The notes beneath the pieces are model-generated. The model was not told where the DNA came from. It made no database searches and saw only the letters and a list, made by a program, of their open reading frames with translations. The position numbers and the translations under genes are program-made. A stretch of DNA of 64,000 nt from CAZVVT01 sp964630595 (GTDB lineage Bacteria; Chlamydiota; Chlamydiia; Chlamydiales; VFKH01), in contig CAZVVT010000001.1 of NCBI GenBank assembly GCA_964630595.1, positions 62,001 to 126,000 on the forward strand, given 5' to 3'. Positions 17,711-26,862 of this stretch are shown in pieces (the stretch's first letter is position 1; every line of letters starts with the position of its first letter).

Positions 17711-18907
17711 ATGGCTGGTCATTTTTTTAAAGAGACGCGTTCCTCGTTTTTGTGGACCCGCCTGCTCAACGCCCCTTTCTGGGGCATCTTTACGATGCTC
17801 ACGCTTGTCCTCTACAAGGACATGCACGCCACACCTCTGCAGATTACCGTGCTGGTAGCAATGAAGCCCCTGGCTGGCCTTCTCTCCCCTTATTGGAGCC
17901 TGGCGGTTCACGGGAGAAGTGACCGCCTGGTTTCCAACTTAGTTTGGGGCAATATTATAAAGTTTATTCCCTTTTTGGTTTTCCCTTTTCTCAACAATGT
18001 CTGGCTTATGATCGCCGCTTTTGGCGTCTACATGGCTCTTTCCCGCGGCGTCACCCCTGCGTGGATGGAGATTATCAAGCGCAATGTGGAGGGCAAAGAG
18101 CGCGAGCGCATCACGCAGCTCGGCTCCGCCATCGACTTCCTTGTCGGCGGCGTCATGCCGGTAGCCTTCAGCTTCTTCCTCGACCACTACGAATTTGATT
18201 GGCGCTGGATCTTCTTCTGGACCAGTGTCCTGGGCATCTTCTCCACCCTCTTTCTTCTCCGTCTCCCCGTAGGCGGCAAACACACCATCACGACAGACGA
18301 GGTCCAGCACACCCTTGCCAAGCCCCTCCAAATTGCCTGGAAGCTCCTCAAAGCCCGTCCCGACTTCGCCCGCTTCCAACTGGGTTATATGTTTGGCGGA
18401 TCGGCCCTCATCATGATCCACTCGGCGCTGCCCTACTTCTTCGTCGACGTGCTGCATCTCAACTACGTAGAGATGACCACCGCGGCCAACCTCTGCAAAG
18501 GAATTGGCTTTGCTCTCTCTTCTCCCTTATGGCTCAAGCTCTTTGATCGCTGGCACATCACCCGCGTAGCGAGCTTCGTGATCCTCCTCGCTGGCCTCTT
18601 CCCTCTCGTGCTCTTTGCCGCGACCTGGCATGTTGCTCTGGTCTATCTCGCCTTCCTTCTCTACGGTACCATGCAAGGCGGCAGCGAACTCACCTGGCAC
18701 ATGTCCGGCCCGGTCTTCGCCCAGCACAAGGACTCCTCGACCTACAGCTCTCTCAACGTCCTCACCGTCGGCCTGCGCGGCTGCTTCGCCCCCGCCCTCG
18801 GCTCCCTCATCCTCACCTCCCTTTCCGCCGGCTGGGTCATGGTGCTCGCCGCCGCCCTCTGCGCCACCGGCGCTATCACTCTGCAACGACTCCGCAAACA
18901 CTCTTAA
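17711..18907 (+). CDS. Major facilitator superfamily transporter
   Basis: 398 residues, about 11-12 hydrophobic helices. The first half begins TRLLNAPFWGIFTMLTLVLYKD; a central charged loop (LPVGGKHTITTDEVQHTL) separates the two halves, as in MFS carriers. The substrate is not predictable from sequence. It starts at the ATG at 17711 without a strong ribosome-binding site. Codons are G+C-rich at the third position, in sharp contrast with the following gene. Confidence 0.85.
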   Translation: MAGHFFKETRSSFLWTRLLNAPFWGIFTMLTLVLYKDMHATPLQITVLVAMKPLAGLLSPYWSLAVHGRSDRLVSNLVWGNIIKFIPFLVFPFLNNVWLMIAAFGVYMALSRGVTPAWMEIIKRNVEGKERERITQLGSAIDFLVGGVMPVAFSFFLDHYEFDWRWIFFWTSVLGIFSTLFLLRLPVGGKHTITTDEVQHTLAKPLQIAWKLLKARPDFARFQLGYMFGGSALIMIHSALPYFFVDVLHLNYVEMTTAANLCKGIGFALSSPLWLKLFDRWHITRVASFVILLAGLFPLVLFAATWHVALVYLAFLLYGTMQGGSELTWHMSGPVFAQHKDSSTYSSLNVLTVGLRGCFAPALGSLILTSLSAGWVMVLAAALCATGAITLQRLRKHS

Positions 18908-18913
18908 AATCCT

Positions 18914-19678
18914 ATGCCCAACAATTTTTTTCAGGAAAAAGAATCCGAAACTCTCGATTACAAATTAACGTGGCATTTAGACCGCGCAGAACTCCTTCGA
19001 GATATTCTATCTCTAGCGAATGCTGATTCAAAGCATCCAAGACGTTTGGTCTTTGGTGTTGCAGATGACTTGAAAAACTTCCCCGGCGTTGGGAAAGACC
19101 CCAATCGTTTAAATCAGGCCGAACTGGTGGACTGGTTGCGCAAGATGAAGCTCAACCATATCCCTAAGGTAAATCTCGAAACCATTTGCGATGCCAATGC
19201 AGAATTCGATATTATTAATATCGAAAACACTCTTGAAAAGCCTTACTACTTAGAGGAACTTTATAGGAATGGCAAGACAACGCTATACCCAGGCGCTATA
19301 TACACGCGTGACAAAGACACCAATACACCCAAAGATCGGTGTGCTCGTCAGCCTCAAATCGAAAAAATGTACAAAGAGCGTTTTGGAATTCTTAACAACC
19401 GCAATAAATTAATAAAAACGGCCATCGAAGATGCTCATTATAACGAAACCCCCGGGATAGGTAACTTTCGCTTAGATGGGCAACACGAATTGCTTTCTTC
19501 AGTTTCAGAATGCGAACTATCCCAAGACATTATTAATCTTCTGAGAGAGTGCGTTAAACTGGAAGGTGTTTGCAATGGACGCCCGGTCCCGGGATACGCC
19601 ACACCGTCAATTGTTAAAATCAAAAACAAACAACTTCGCGAAGCGCTGGAAAATTTTCTTGCATCCAATGCGCCTTAG
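18914..19678 (+). CDS. AlbA_2 (Schlafen-type) domain protein
   Basis: 254 residues. The start KESETLDYKLTW followed by DILSLANAD and RLVFGVADD is the N-terminal AlbA_2 domain, a putative DNA/RNA-binding module found in bacterial Schlafen-like regulators and in defence or mobile-element genes. The C-terminal ~120 residues are not recognised and contain no winged-helix I can name. The sequence is clearly more A+T-rich than its neighbours, and it is followed by 210 bases without a gene, both consistent with acquisition by transfer. It begins 7 bases after the MFS stop with no clear ribosome-binding site. Confidence 0.65.
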   Translation: MPNNFFQEKESETLDYKLTWHLDRAELLRDILSLANADSKHPRRLVFGVADDLKNFPGVGKDPNRLNQAELVDWLRKMKLNHIPKVNLETICDANAEFDIINIENTLEKPYYLEELYRNGKTTLYPGAIYTRDKDTNTPKDRCARQPQIEKMYKERFGILNNRNKLIKTAIEDAHYNETPGIGNFRLDGQHELLSSVSECELSQDIINLLRECVKLEGVCNGRPVPGYATPSIVKIKNKQLREALENFLASNAP

Positions 19679-19888
19679 CATGCTTTCCAGAGGTTCTTTA
19701 AAATCAAAGTAGCGATAAGGGAAGCATTCCCCGTCTGAACTTATACCTCTTCAGACCTCAACAGCACCGGTTTTCGCCGGGCAACAAACGGTATCGCGAG
19801 GGTCCTTCAAAATTATTTTCAAGACAACCTCCTTCCAGCCCTTTAGGGGGTAGAACTCGAAGATCTTATCACCCTACAAAATTCATTG
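19679..19888. other. Gene-free stretch between convergent genes
   Basis: There is no open frame of interest. A perfect 7-bp inverted repeat (GTCTGAA at 19733-19739, TTCAGAC at 19750-19756) with a 10-base loop is present but has no T-run after it, so it is not a convincing terminator. The composition is close to that of the AlbA_2 gene. Confidence 0.4.
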
Positions 19889-21001
19889 CTATTCAAAATC
19901 AACATCTTCTCCATTACCTCCATCCCCACCTCTAAGCCAGCCGAAGCTGCCAGCCGCACCAGCTCGGCCGTTGCGCTCGCCAAGACTCGCCTTTAACTCC
20001 GCCTCGAAGAGCGCCGGATCAACCACTCCATCGAGTTTACCGCCGGCATCGCTCAACAGGATTTCGCTGCGCTGCACATCGACTAATTGAGCGAGAGATT
20101 TGTAGCACTCAACGTAGTGCTGCGGATGCATGAGCTCGATGATGCGAGTGCCGGGGCGACAGAAGACGATGTTGGTGAATGCAGCACCGTGGGGAGCAAT
20201 GATAACGTCGGCGGAGTGGAAGAGGGCGGCTTGCTGTTCAACGGTGAGCTTTTCGGCGTAGATGGTGGTGAAGCCGTGAGCGGCAAGGATCGGAAGAAGA
20301 GCCGGTTCGTTGAGGATGCGACGACGAGAGGCGCAAGAGCGAGAGATGTAGATGCGCTTGGGGCCGGAAGGTGCGTCACTTTTGAGAAAGAGCGAGCGCA
20401 GGTAAGTGATCATCCACTTTTGCGGTTCAAGACGCGTGGGAACGAGGACATCGTCTGCTTCAATCATTGTGTGCGCATCGGCTTCGATGATTTGGTCGGA
20501 GCAGATGTGGAGAGCTTGGAGACTCTCCTTTTGGAAGGCGAAGCGAAGTTGGGGAAAGTAGAGCTTGTCGTAGCGTTGGTGCTGCAGGAGGTGCAGCTTG
20601 GGTAGAACTTCGAGCATCCAATGGTAGTAGCATTCCGCGCCCTTGGTGGTGACGACGGCGACGCGGCCGGGATAGGAGCGTTGGACGCGAGGCAGGGCGA
20701 GGCGATGAAGGATATTGAGTTGGTCGGGCGAGGGCTTGGACCAGTCATTGGCATTGTCGAGGAGGACTTGGTCCGATTCGGTGATGACCAGGCCTTGGGC
20801 CTGCGTAATGCGGCCGCGGGGAACGATGGCGACGTAGCCGTCAACGGTGACGCCGGGGATGTCCTTACTGAAGGCGACGGATTTGGCGGGGCCAATGAGA
20901 CGGGAAGAGATGGGGCTTTGACGCAGGAGCTCTACCAGCTGCGGCTTAAAGACTACAACTAAGAGCAGTGAGGCAAGAATCCACTTTATTTTTGAACGCA
21001 C
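19889..21001 (-). CDS. Glycosyltransferase family 61 (DUF563)
   Basis: 370 residues. An N-terminal hydrophobic segment (WILASLLLVVVFKP) would anchor it in the membrane. The catalytic region shows YYHWMLEVLPKLHLL, RIYISRSCASRRRILNE and IIAPHGAAFTNIVFCRPG, the DUF563 signature for a capsule or glycoprotein xylosyl/arabinosyl-type transferase. The C-terminus is Gly-rich (GSFGWLRGGDGGNGED), beyond the usual domain. A GTG at 21001 is used as the start; no good ribosome-binding site was found, so the start is uncertain. Confidence 0.82.
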   Translation of the reverse strand: MRSKIKWILASLLLVVVFKPQLVELLRQSPISSRLIGPAKSVAFSKDIPGVTVDGYVAIVPRGRITQAQGLVITESDQVLLDNANDWSKPSPDQLNILHRLALPRVQRSYPGRVAVVTTKGAECYYHWMLEVLPKLHLLQHQRYDKLYFPQLRFAFQKESLQALHICSDQIIEADAHTMIEADDVLVPTRLEPQKWMITYLRSLFLKSDAPSGPKRIYISRSCASRRRILNEPALLPILAAHGFTTIYAEKLTVEQQAALFHSADVIIAPHGAAFTNIVFCRPGTRIIELMHPQHYVECYKSLAQLVDVQRSEILLSDAGGKLDGVVDPALFEAELKASLGERNGRAGAAGSFGWLRGGDGGNGEDVDFE

Positions 21002-21003
21002 AC

Positions 21004-21034
21004 TTGACTAGCGTAGGGGTTTGTGTGGTATATT
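21004..21034 (+). promoter_or_regulatory. Possible promoter of the dicarboxylate symporter gene
   Basis: TTGACT at 21004-21009 and TATATT at 21029-21034 resemble -35 and -10 boxes, but the 19-base spacing is long. About 70 bases of leader would precede the ATG at 21106. Confidence 0.3.
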
Positions 21035-21105
21035 TCCACCATGCGTTTGTGTTGTTGTTATCCATAACTGCTCGAAAGACCCAAAAACATTAAAAGGATA
21101 GTAAC

Positions 21106-22323
21106 ATGTGCGCAGAACACCCCAAAAAAAGATTTCTCTCTCTCCAGTCCTGGATCGGCATTGCCCTTCTGCTGGGAATTTTCTCTAGCCTCGTGCCCTT
21201 CCCGGGCCAGCAAAGCGTAGCGGAGGTCATCCTCTCGCTCTTCACCTCGGCGCTGAAGTTTGTCAGCCTACCGACGATCTTCCTTGCACTGGTGACCACC
21301 ATCATCGGCTTCAAGGAACGCGCTGAGTTCAACTGGCTGGCGAAGCGCGTGGTAAGTTGGACGCTGCTCACGACAGTGATTGCTGCGACCATTGCTCTGG
21401 CTCTCTTCCTCTTGCTCAACCCCGTCAGCAATCACGTCGTTGCCAATGAGACTCTTCAGCTGACTTCGGGAGGCTGGTTCAAACATCTACTCAGCTCGAT
21501 CCCCAGCAATCCAATTCAACCCTTCTTGGAAGGGAATGTGCTGGGCGTTTTGGTGATTGCCATTGCCGTGGGTTTGAGCCTGTTGGCCATCCCAGGCAAG
21601 GACAAGGTGCATGATGTGCTCAACCCCATGCTTGGCGCGATGATGCGTTTGGTACGGGCGTTGATGGTCATCATCCCCTTTACTGTGTGGGCCGCGATTG
21701 TCACCTCCTTCAACGATCTGACGGATGGAGCGATGCTGCGCCAGCTGGGCCTTTACCTAGCCGTTGTCGTAGGCGCCAACCTGCTGCAGGCTTTTGTGGT
21801 GATTCCCCTTCTCCTCAAGCTGCGCGGCATGGATCCCTTTAGCGCCATGAAGCGCTTTATGCCCGCACTGACGGTGGCCTTCTTTTCCAAATCCTCTGTG
21901 GCCACGATGCCTGTCGCCATCAAGACCGCCGAAGAGCAGATGAATATCCGCCCCGAGGTTTCTCGCTTTGTCTTCCCCATTTGCACAACGATCAACATGA
22001 ATGGTTGCGCCGCCTTTATTTTAGCGACGGTGCTCTTCGTCTCGATGCAAGCGGGCATGACCTACACGCCCTTTGAACTGATCGGTTGGATTGGCGTGGC
22101 GACCATTGCAGCGGTGGGCAATGCAGGCGTACCGATGGGTTGCTACTTCCTCTCTTCAGCACTGCTGGCAGGCATGAATATGCCGCTGGGGCTGATGGGA
22201 TTGATTCTCCCCTTCTACAGCTTCATCGACATGTTGGAAACAGCGATCAACGTCTGGTCCGATGGTGCCGTGGCGATGCTGGTCAACGATCAGAAGGAAA
22301 AGTCCCTTGCATGTAGCCTATGA
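21106..22323 (+). CDS. Dicarboxylate/amino acid:cation symporter
   Basis: 405 residues with about eight helices and hairpins of the DAACS (glutamate transporter) fold. Key motifs: SKSSVATMPVAIKTAEEQ corresponds to the serine-rich HP1 loop, PICTTINMNGCAAFI to the NMDGT-like TM7 motif, and VGNAGVPMGCYFL to HP2. It imports glutamate, aspartate or C4-dicarboxylates with sodium or protons; chlamydiae have an orthologue (GltT type). An AAAAGGATA site precedes the ATG at 21106. The last 17 bases overlap the downstream glycosyltransferase. Confidence 0.92.
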   Translation: MCAEHPKKRFLSLQSWIGIALLLGIFSSLVPFPGQQSVAEVILSLFTSALKFVSLPTIFLALVTTIIGFKERAEFNWLAKRVVSWTLLTTVIAATIALALFLLLNPVSNHVVANETLQLTSGGWFKHLLSSIPSNPIQPFLEGNVLGVLVIAIAVGLSLLAIPGKDKVHDVLNPMLGAMMRLVRALMVIIPFTVWAAIVTSFNDLTDGAMLRQLGLYLAVVVGANLLQAFVVIPLLLKLRGMDPFSAMKRFMPALTVAFFSKSSVATMPVAIKTAEEQMNIRPEVSRFVFPICTTINMNGCAAFILATVLFVSMQAGMTYTPFELIGWIGVATIAAVGNAGVPMGCYFLSSALLAGMNMPLGLMGLILPFYSFIDMLETAINVWSDGAVAMLVNDQKEKSLACSL

Positions 22324-23251
22324 TGTCTCCATCTTAGGGCGCAGCAACCGCAACGGCGGTATCTTCCGCACGATCGATAACATCTACCAAGAGTTGCAGA
22401 AACAGCCGGAGGTTGCGCTCATTCCCGTCGCAACCGAATCGGCGAAAAGCCACCTCGCCGCGCTCGAAAAGCCCCTCTTCTGGCCACGCTTCTTCAAGCA
22501 CGCGCCTCTCATTAGTCGAGCCGTTGTCCGCCAAGCTGATATCTTCCACACCTCCTACGTCCCCATCCCCGCCCGCGCCCGCAAAGCGCCCTGCTCCATG
22601 CTCGTCCACGACCTGCTTCCCCTCGAGCGCAAAGAGGACTTTCCCCCCGACGTCCACCGCCGCTTCCAAAAGATCCTCAGCTCACTGCAGCCCGAGGACC
22701 TCGCCATCGTCACCACCGAGTATGTTAAAGAGCGACTCAACCACCCCAACACTGCCGTCATTCCTCTCGCCGCTTCCGCTCACTTCTACCCCCGCTCGGT
22801 TGCTCCCGAACCCTTCTTCCTCACCATCGGCAGCCCCCTGCCCCGCAAAAACCTCGCCCGCGTTATTGCCGCTGCGGAAAAGGCCAAAGTCAAGCTCATC
22901 ATCGCTGAAAATGTTAGCGACGAAGAGCTCGCCCGCCTCTATTCCGCCTGCACAGGTTTCCTCTACTGCTCCCTTGCCGAAGGCTTCGGTCTGCCGGTTC
23001 TCGAAGCGATGCAATGCGGTGCTCCCGTTGTCACTTCCAGCACCACAGCCACTGCCGAAGTCGCTGGTAGTGCCGGCCTGCTCGTTGACCCCACCAGCAT
23101 CGATGAGATCGCCGACGCTATCCATCGTTTAAGTGACGAGTCTCTGCACGGGCAACTGAGAGAAAAGGGCTTTGCACGTGCAAGAGAGTTCTCTTGGGAG
23201 AAGACGGCGCGCGGGTACATTCATGCTTGGAAAAAATTGTTATACTCATGA
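22307..23251 (+). CDS. Family 4 (GT-B) glycosyltransferase
   Basis: About 314 residues. I choose the TTG at 22307 because AAGGAAAAG lies just upstream and the protein then begins at LHVAYDVSILGRSNRNGGI, the usual N-terminus of GT4 enzymes; the longer frame to 22262 lies inside the symporter gene. The C-terminal nucleotide-sugar domain has FLTIGSPLPRKN, GFLYCSLAEGFGLPVLEAMQCG (the EX7E-like motif) and the final SWEKTARGY. Donor and acceptor are unknown. It is related to the GT at 29077. Confidence 0.87.
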   Translation: MHVAYDVSILGRSNRNGGIFRTIDNIYQELQKQPEVALIPVATESAKSHLAALEKPLFWPRFFKHAPLISRAVVRQADIFHTSYVPIPARARKAPCSMLVHDLLPLERKEDFPPDVHRRFQKILSSLQPEDLAIVTTEYVKERLNHPNTAVIPLAASAHFYPRSVAPEPFFLTIGSPLPRKNLARVIAAAEKAKVKLIIAENVSDEELARLYSACTGFLYCSLAEGFGLPVLEAMQCGAPVVTSSTTATAEVAGSAGLLVDPTSIDEIADAIHRLSDESLHGQLREKGFARAREFSWEKTARGYIHAWKKLLYS

Positions 23252-23322
23252 AATAATTTCTGTTTACGGCAGCAGCAGAACGCCGAGATTGGTCAAAATA
23301 CATCCCGTGCTCTTCGCAATAG

Positions 23323-24069
23323 TTATCCCAAAAACACCCATCTTCCAACAGACAAAACAGTGTTTCCAAGGTTATGCGCTAAAATAGCGGGCCAAAGGCT
23401 ACCCGTTTTTTCTCGAACCCATCCGAAAAGAAACCCCGAGAGAAGAATAAACGGGCTAAAACTCCAGCTGATATCTTTTGTAGCCGGCGAGTATTCGACA
23501 ATATGAACAGCGGCAAACAGAAGAGTCGTTAACAGCACACCCCAACCAATGCGTGCATTAAAGACTGTCCAGTTGCGCACAAAATAGCGGTTACAAAGAG
23601 CGAGCAAAACGCCTCGATACACCGGCTCTTCCCCAAGACCCGGCATAGTCAATTGAAAGAGAAACGTTTCTTTCATTGGCGCATCAGACAAACCTCCATT
23701 AAAAAGAACATCTGCCGTCACGCTCACAACTCCAAGAACCAACCCTAAAACTGCACCCCATACCCATCCAGAATTCTTTTTGGGCAATACATAACCCACC
23801 TCTTTCGAAGACATCCATTGGAAGAGAAAAACCACCGCCAAGGGCCAAAGAATCTGTAAAACCTTTCCCGTCCAATTCCAGTAACCACCAAAAAAATGCG
23901 TACCCCGAAACAAATTAAGCAAAAACTCATCTAGCCACAACGCACCAAATAGGATGGGGATGATCTTGAGAAGCCGGCATTCTCTACGAAGATAGGCAAG
24001 GCAGCCGATGGGAATTGCTGCAAACAAAAGCTGTAAAACCGACGCAACAACAATAGAGCTGAAAAACAT
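23323..24069 (-). CDS. CPBP-family intramembrane metalloprotease
   Basis: 248 residues, seven to eight membrane helices. The conserved residues of the CAAX-protease/bacteriocin-processing family are present: GLGEEPVYRG (EExxxR), a His in LFAAVHIVEY and HNLGN near the C-terminus. The substrate is unknown; family members process prenylated or other membrane proteins. It stands alone between a GT on the + strand and the CNNM pair. The sequence is more A+T-rich than its neighbours. Confidence 0.87.
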   Translation of the reverse strand: MFFSSIVVASVLQLLFAAIPIGCLAYLRRECRLLKIIPILFGALWLDEFLLNLFRGTHFFGGYWNWTGKVLQILWPLAVVFLFQWMSSKEVGYVLPKKNSGWVWGAVLGLVLGVVSVTADVLFNGGLSDAPMKETFLFQLTMPGLGEEPVYRGVLLALCNRYFVRNWTVFNARIGWGVLLTTLLFAAVHIVEYSPATKDISWSFSPFILLSGFLFGWVREKTGSLWPAILAHNLGNTVLSVGRWVFLG

Positions 24070-24109
24070 ATTTGTAGTATTTCATGTACCATAAATTAGT
24101 TGCAAAAAG

Positions 24110-25321
24110 TTACATACTACGGGAACGAACGCAGACGCGGGCGATGCCGAGGATCGTGCTCTCTTCGACCACGAGTTCGAAGGGGCCGATTTGGGCCGAT
24201 TCGCCGGGTTCAGGGTGGTGACCGAGAAGCTTAATGAGAAGGTCGGAGAGAGTCTTCACATCGGGCTCGGAGATCTGCTGGCCAAATTCGTGAGAGAATT
24301 CCGTGAGAGTCATGGAGGCGGAGATGTGGCGCTCGACGAAGGAGCCTTTCGTTGTGTCGAAGCCGTCGCCGAAGATGCGGCGTAGCACGTCGCGGAGGGT
24401 GATCATGCCGATGGCCTGGCCGTTGTCAGCAAGGACGATCGCGGCCTGTTGTTGGTGGGCGCGGAACTGCGAGAGGATATCGCCGACAGGAGCAGAGTGG
24501 GAGACAAACCAGGGGCCTTTGGCCACGTCGCGGACCTTCTTGTAGCCATTGGCGCGGATGAGCCAGCGGTGGTGGGCCACGGCGATGATGTTCGTGCGGT
24601 AGCGGTGGAAGATGGGGATGGAGGAGAAGCCCACCTTCTTGCAAAAGTCGCGCACCTCTTCAACGGTAGCGGAGGAGGGCAGCATGCGCAGGGATTCCAG
24701 CGGCACCATGATGTCCTTGACCTTCGTTCCATGGAGAGAGAAGAGGTTGCGCACGACAACGTTGACCTCGTCACTTTCCATATGGCCAAAGCTCGCCTCT
24801 TCTTGCTGCTCCAGCACGCGCTGCAGCTCCTCACGAGAGAGGAGGGCGGTTTTTTCCATGGCATCGGTGCGGCTGAGCTTGCCAGTAAGGCTGACGAGAA
24901 GACCGAAGAACCAGATAAAGGGAAAGAAGAGCAGCGAGGAGAAGCGCAGCATGGGAGCTAAAGCGATGGCGATCTGCTCAGACCAGCGGCGGGCGGCGAA
25001 GAGGGGCGCGAGTTCGGCGAAGATGATGACGAGGGCAAACTGGCTCAGAAAGGCCACGTCGGGGTTGAAGCCCACGGAGGCGTAGAGCTGACGCGAGCAC
25101 TCCGAACCGAGCTGCATGGCAAGGTTACTACCAATCAGAGCCGTACCGAAGAGCCGGGTAGGTTTTTCTAAAAGTGCGTAGATCCACTTCGCCGACTGCT
25201 TGCCTTGCGAGAGGTAGTAGTGCAGACGGATGCGGCTGAACGAGATGGTGGCCATCTCACCCATGGTGTAATGAGCCTCTAAGACGATGCACAGAAGAGT
25301 CAAGGTCAGCCAAAAAATCAT
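24110..25321 (-). CDS. CNNM/CorC-family membrane protein with CBS domains (second of pair)
   Basis: 403 residues. The N-terminal DUF21/CNNM domain has about four helices (residues 1-~150), followed by a regulatory CBS pair (KVKDIMVPLESLRMLP; GMITLRDVLRRIFGD) and a CorC_HlyC-like C-terminal domain. Relatives are linked to magnesium or cobalt efflux and are often called hemolysins without evidence of lysis. Its ATG overlaps the stop of the upstream paralogue by 4 bases, and the same tandem arrangement is known in Chlamydia. It is more diverged from the family consensus than its partner. Confidence 0.87.
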   Translation of the reverse strand: MIFWLTLTLLCIVLEAHYTMGEMATISFSRIRLHYYLSQGKQSAKWIYALLEKPTRLFGTALIGSNLAMQLGSECSRQLYASVGFNPDVAFLSQFALVIIFAELAPLFAARRWSEQIAIALAPMLRFSSLLFFPFIWFFGLLVSLTGKLSRTDAMEKTALLSREELQRVLEQQEEASFGHMESDEVNVVVRNLFSLHGTKVKDIMVPLESLRMLPSSATVEEVRDFCKKVGFSSIPIFHRYRTNIIAVAHHRWLIRANGYKKVRDVAKGPWFVSHSAPVGDILSQFRAHQQQAAIVLADNGQAIGMITLRDVLRRIFGDGFDTTKGSFVERHISASMTLTEFSHEFGQQISEPDVKTLSDLLIKLLGHHPEPGESAQIGPFELVVEESTILGIARVCVRSRSM

Positions 25322-26556
25322 GGTTGCTCTTTCTCCAATCGTTTAATCCACACACGCCGTATGCGCTTTTGGTCGGCGGCTAAAATTTGGAAGAGGAAGC
25401 CGTTGTCAATCATCTGATCGCCCACTTTGGGAATATCTCCCATCTTCTCCGTGAGCCATCCTCCCAAAGTAGTCATATTCGCCTGACTCTTGAGGTGCAC
25501 ACCGAAGAGATCGCTAAACTCGGAGAGCTCCAACTTGCCCGAAGCAACCACCGTGTCATCCCCCGCTCTTGTATAACGCAATTTCTTGCCGGGATCCTCC
25601 GCCTTGCTGCCAACAACCTCTTCAATCAGATCTTCCCAAGCAATCGTACCCGCTACCGTTCCATATTCATCGACCACAATCGCCAGCGTCTCGCTACGCG
25701 CCGGCATTTGACGCAGCAATAGGCGTGCACGGGTGTTTTCGGGAACGAAAAAACAGGTGGAAAGAAGCGGCTTGAGGTCCTCTCCTTTTGTGATCGCATC
25801 GCGGTGGAGAAAGAAGCTACGCGAGGAGATCACCCCCAGCAAGTTGTCCAAAGAGCCGCTGATCACAGGAACCTTGCTGCGCCCCTCATCGACGATCAGC
25901 TGCATGAGGCGCTCAATGGGCTGCCCAATATCGTACGACATCACCTCATCTCGAGGACGCATAAGCTCTTTGACCGAAGCCTCCTGCAATGTGAGAAAGC
26001 CCTCTACTAAACCACACTCTTCACGCGACAAAACCTCCGTTACTTTAGGATGCCGGAAGAGTTCGTGTAGCTCCTGCGAGGTGATCTCCTTGGGACGCTT
26101 CATGAAAAAGAAGAGACAGCGCGAGACGTAGGAGGTAATCAAAGTAATGACAAAGCGCAAGGGCGCCATGATCTTCGCAATGAAGACGTACAGCGTTGCC
26201 ACATGTGTACTAATCGCCACATTGTGCGCAAAGCCAAGAGACTTTGGAATCACATCACCCACAGTGACGACGATGAAGAGGGGTAGCCCAACCTTTAACC
26301 ACCAAGAAGCCTCCTCCCCAAAATAGTTGGAGGCAAAGTTCTGCACGAGCAGTGAAGCGATGATGTCCAGAATGTAGAGCATCACCAGCAGTTCGCGTGG
26401 CTTGAGAACGAGTTGCGCTACAGCACGACGGCGTGCATCCGGGCTATTTTTCCATGAACGAACTTGAGGTTGAGAGAGGGAGAGCAGAGCCGTTTGTGAT
26501 GCAGCAAAAAATCCGGCCGCTAAGGCTGAAAGGATAATGCCGAGAATCAGAAACAA
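25318..26556 (-). CDS. CNNM/CorC-family membrane protein with CBS domains (first of pair)
   Basis: 412 residues. The DUF21 transmembrane domain includes VTVGDVIPKSLGF, a conserved acidic motif of the family. A CBS pair follows (KELMRPRDEVMSYDI; SETLAIVVDEYGTVAGTIAWEDLIEEVVG), then a CorC_HlyC domain (VASGKLELSEFSDLFG ... TTLGGWLTEKMGDIPKVGD). Probable role: magnesium/divalent cation homeostasis, possibly as a heterodimer with the next gene. It is part of a leftward string ruvB-spoIID-ftsB-like-CNNM-CNNM with very short spacers. Confidence 0.9.
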   Translation of the reverse strand: MFLILGIILSALAAGFFAASQTALLSLSQPQVRSWKNSPDARRRAVAQLVLKPRELLVMLYILDIIASLLVQNFASNYFGEEASWWLKVGLPLFIVVTVGDVIPKSLGFAHNVAISTHVATLYVFIAKIMAPLRFVITLITSYVSRCLFFFMKRPKEITSQELHELFRHPKVTEVLSREECGLVEGFLTLQEASVKELMRPRDEVMSYDIGQPIERLMQLIVDEGRSKVPVISGSLDNLLGVISSRSFFLHRDAITKGEDLKPLLSTCFFVPENTRARLLLRQMPARSETLAIVVDEYGTVAGTIAWEDLIEEVVGSKAEDPGKKLRYTRAGDDTVVASGKLELSEFSDLFGVHLKSQANMTTLGGWLTEKMGDIPKVGDQMIDNGFLFQILAADQKRIRRVWIKRLEKEQP

Positions 26557-26853
26557 TCAGCCTTCCTTAAAAAGTATTTTTTGATAGCCATCGGGGACTA
26601 GCCCTAAAACCCGCATCAAGGCCAACTCTACCCATTGCGGGTCTTCTGATCCAGCTAAGGTTGCCTTGAGCTCCGCATTGACACTCTTAGCCGCCACTAA
26701 CTGCTTCGACACCTGCACGCTCTCTTCTAAAAGCTGCGCCCTTTCGAGAAGAGCGCCTGTTAGAGCGCGCTCAAAGAGGATGGCAGCCAAAAGCAGAAAG
26801 GCAACAAAACGCACTTTGGGGTGCGTTTGCTGCCTTAAGAACAGTTCTAACAT
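26557..26853 (-). CDS. FtsB/DivIC-like septum formation initiator protein
   Basis: 98 residues with the architecture of FtsB/DivIC: a short basic cytoplasmic tail, one membrane helix (VRFVAFLLLAAILFE, ~15-29), a predicted coiled coil (~32-66), then a small domain DPQWVELALMRVLGLVPDGYQ. That last segment matches the family pattern of an acidic turn followed by a helix and a Leu-Gly-x-Val-x-Pro-Gly-like motif. Such proteins bridge FtsL and FtsQ in the divisome. The start ATG at 26853 leaves 9 bases to the SpoIID gene, and its stop directly abuts the CNNM start. The assignment rests on pattern, so moderate confidence. Confidence 0.6.
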   Translation of the reverse strand: MLELFLRQQTHPKVRFVAFLLLAAILFERALTGALLERAQLLEESVQVSKQLVAAKSVNAELKATLAGSEDPQWVELALMRVLGLVPDGYQKILFKEG

Positions 26854-26862
26854 ACTAAGCTG

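Noticed and set aside
19733..19756. Intrinsic terminator after the AlbA_2 gene
   Set aside because: The 7-bp stem is perfect but not G+C-rich and no T-run follows on either strand.
23252..23322. Terminator between the GT4 and CPBP genes
   Set aside because: No stable hairpin with a T-run could be found in these 71 bases.
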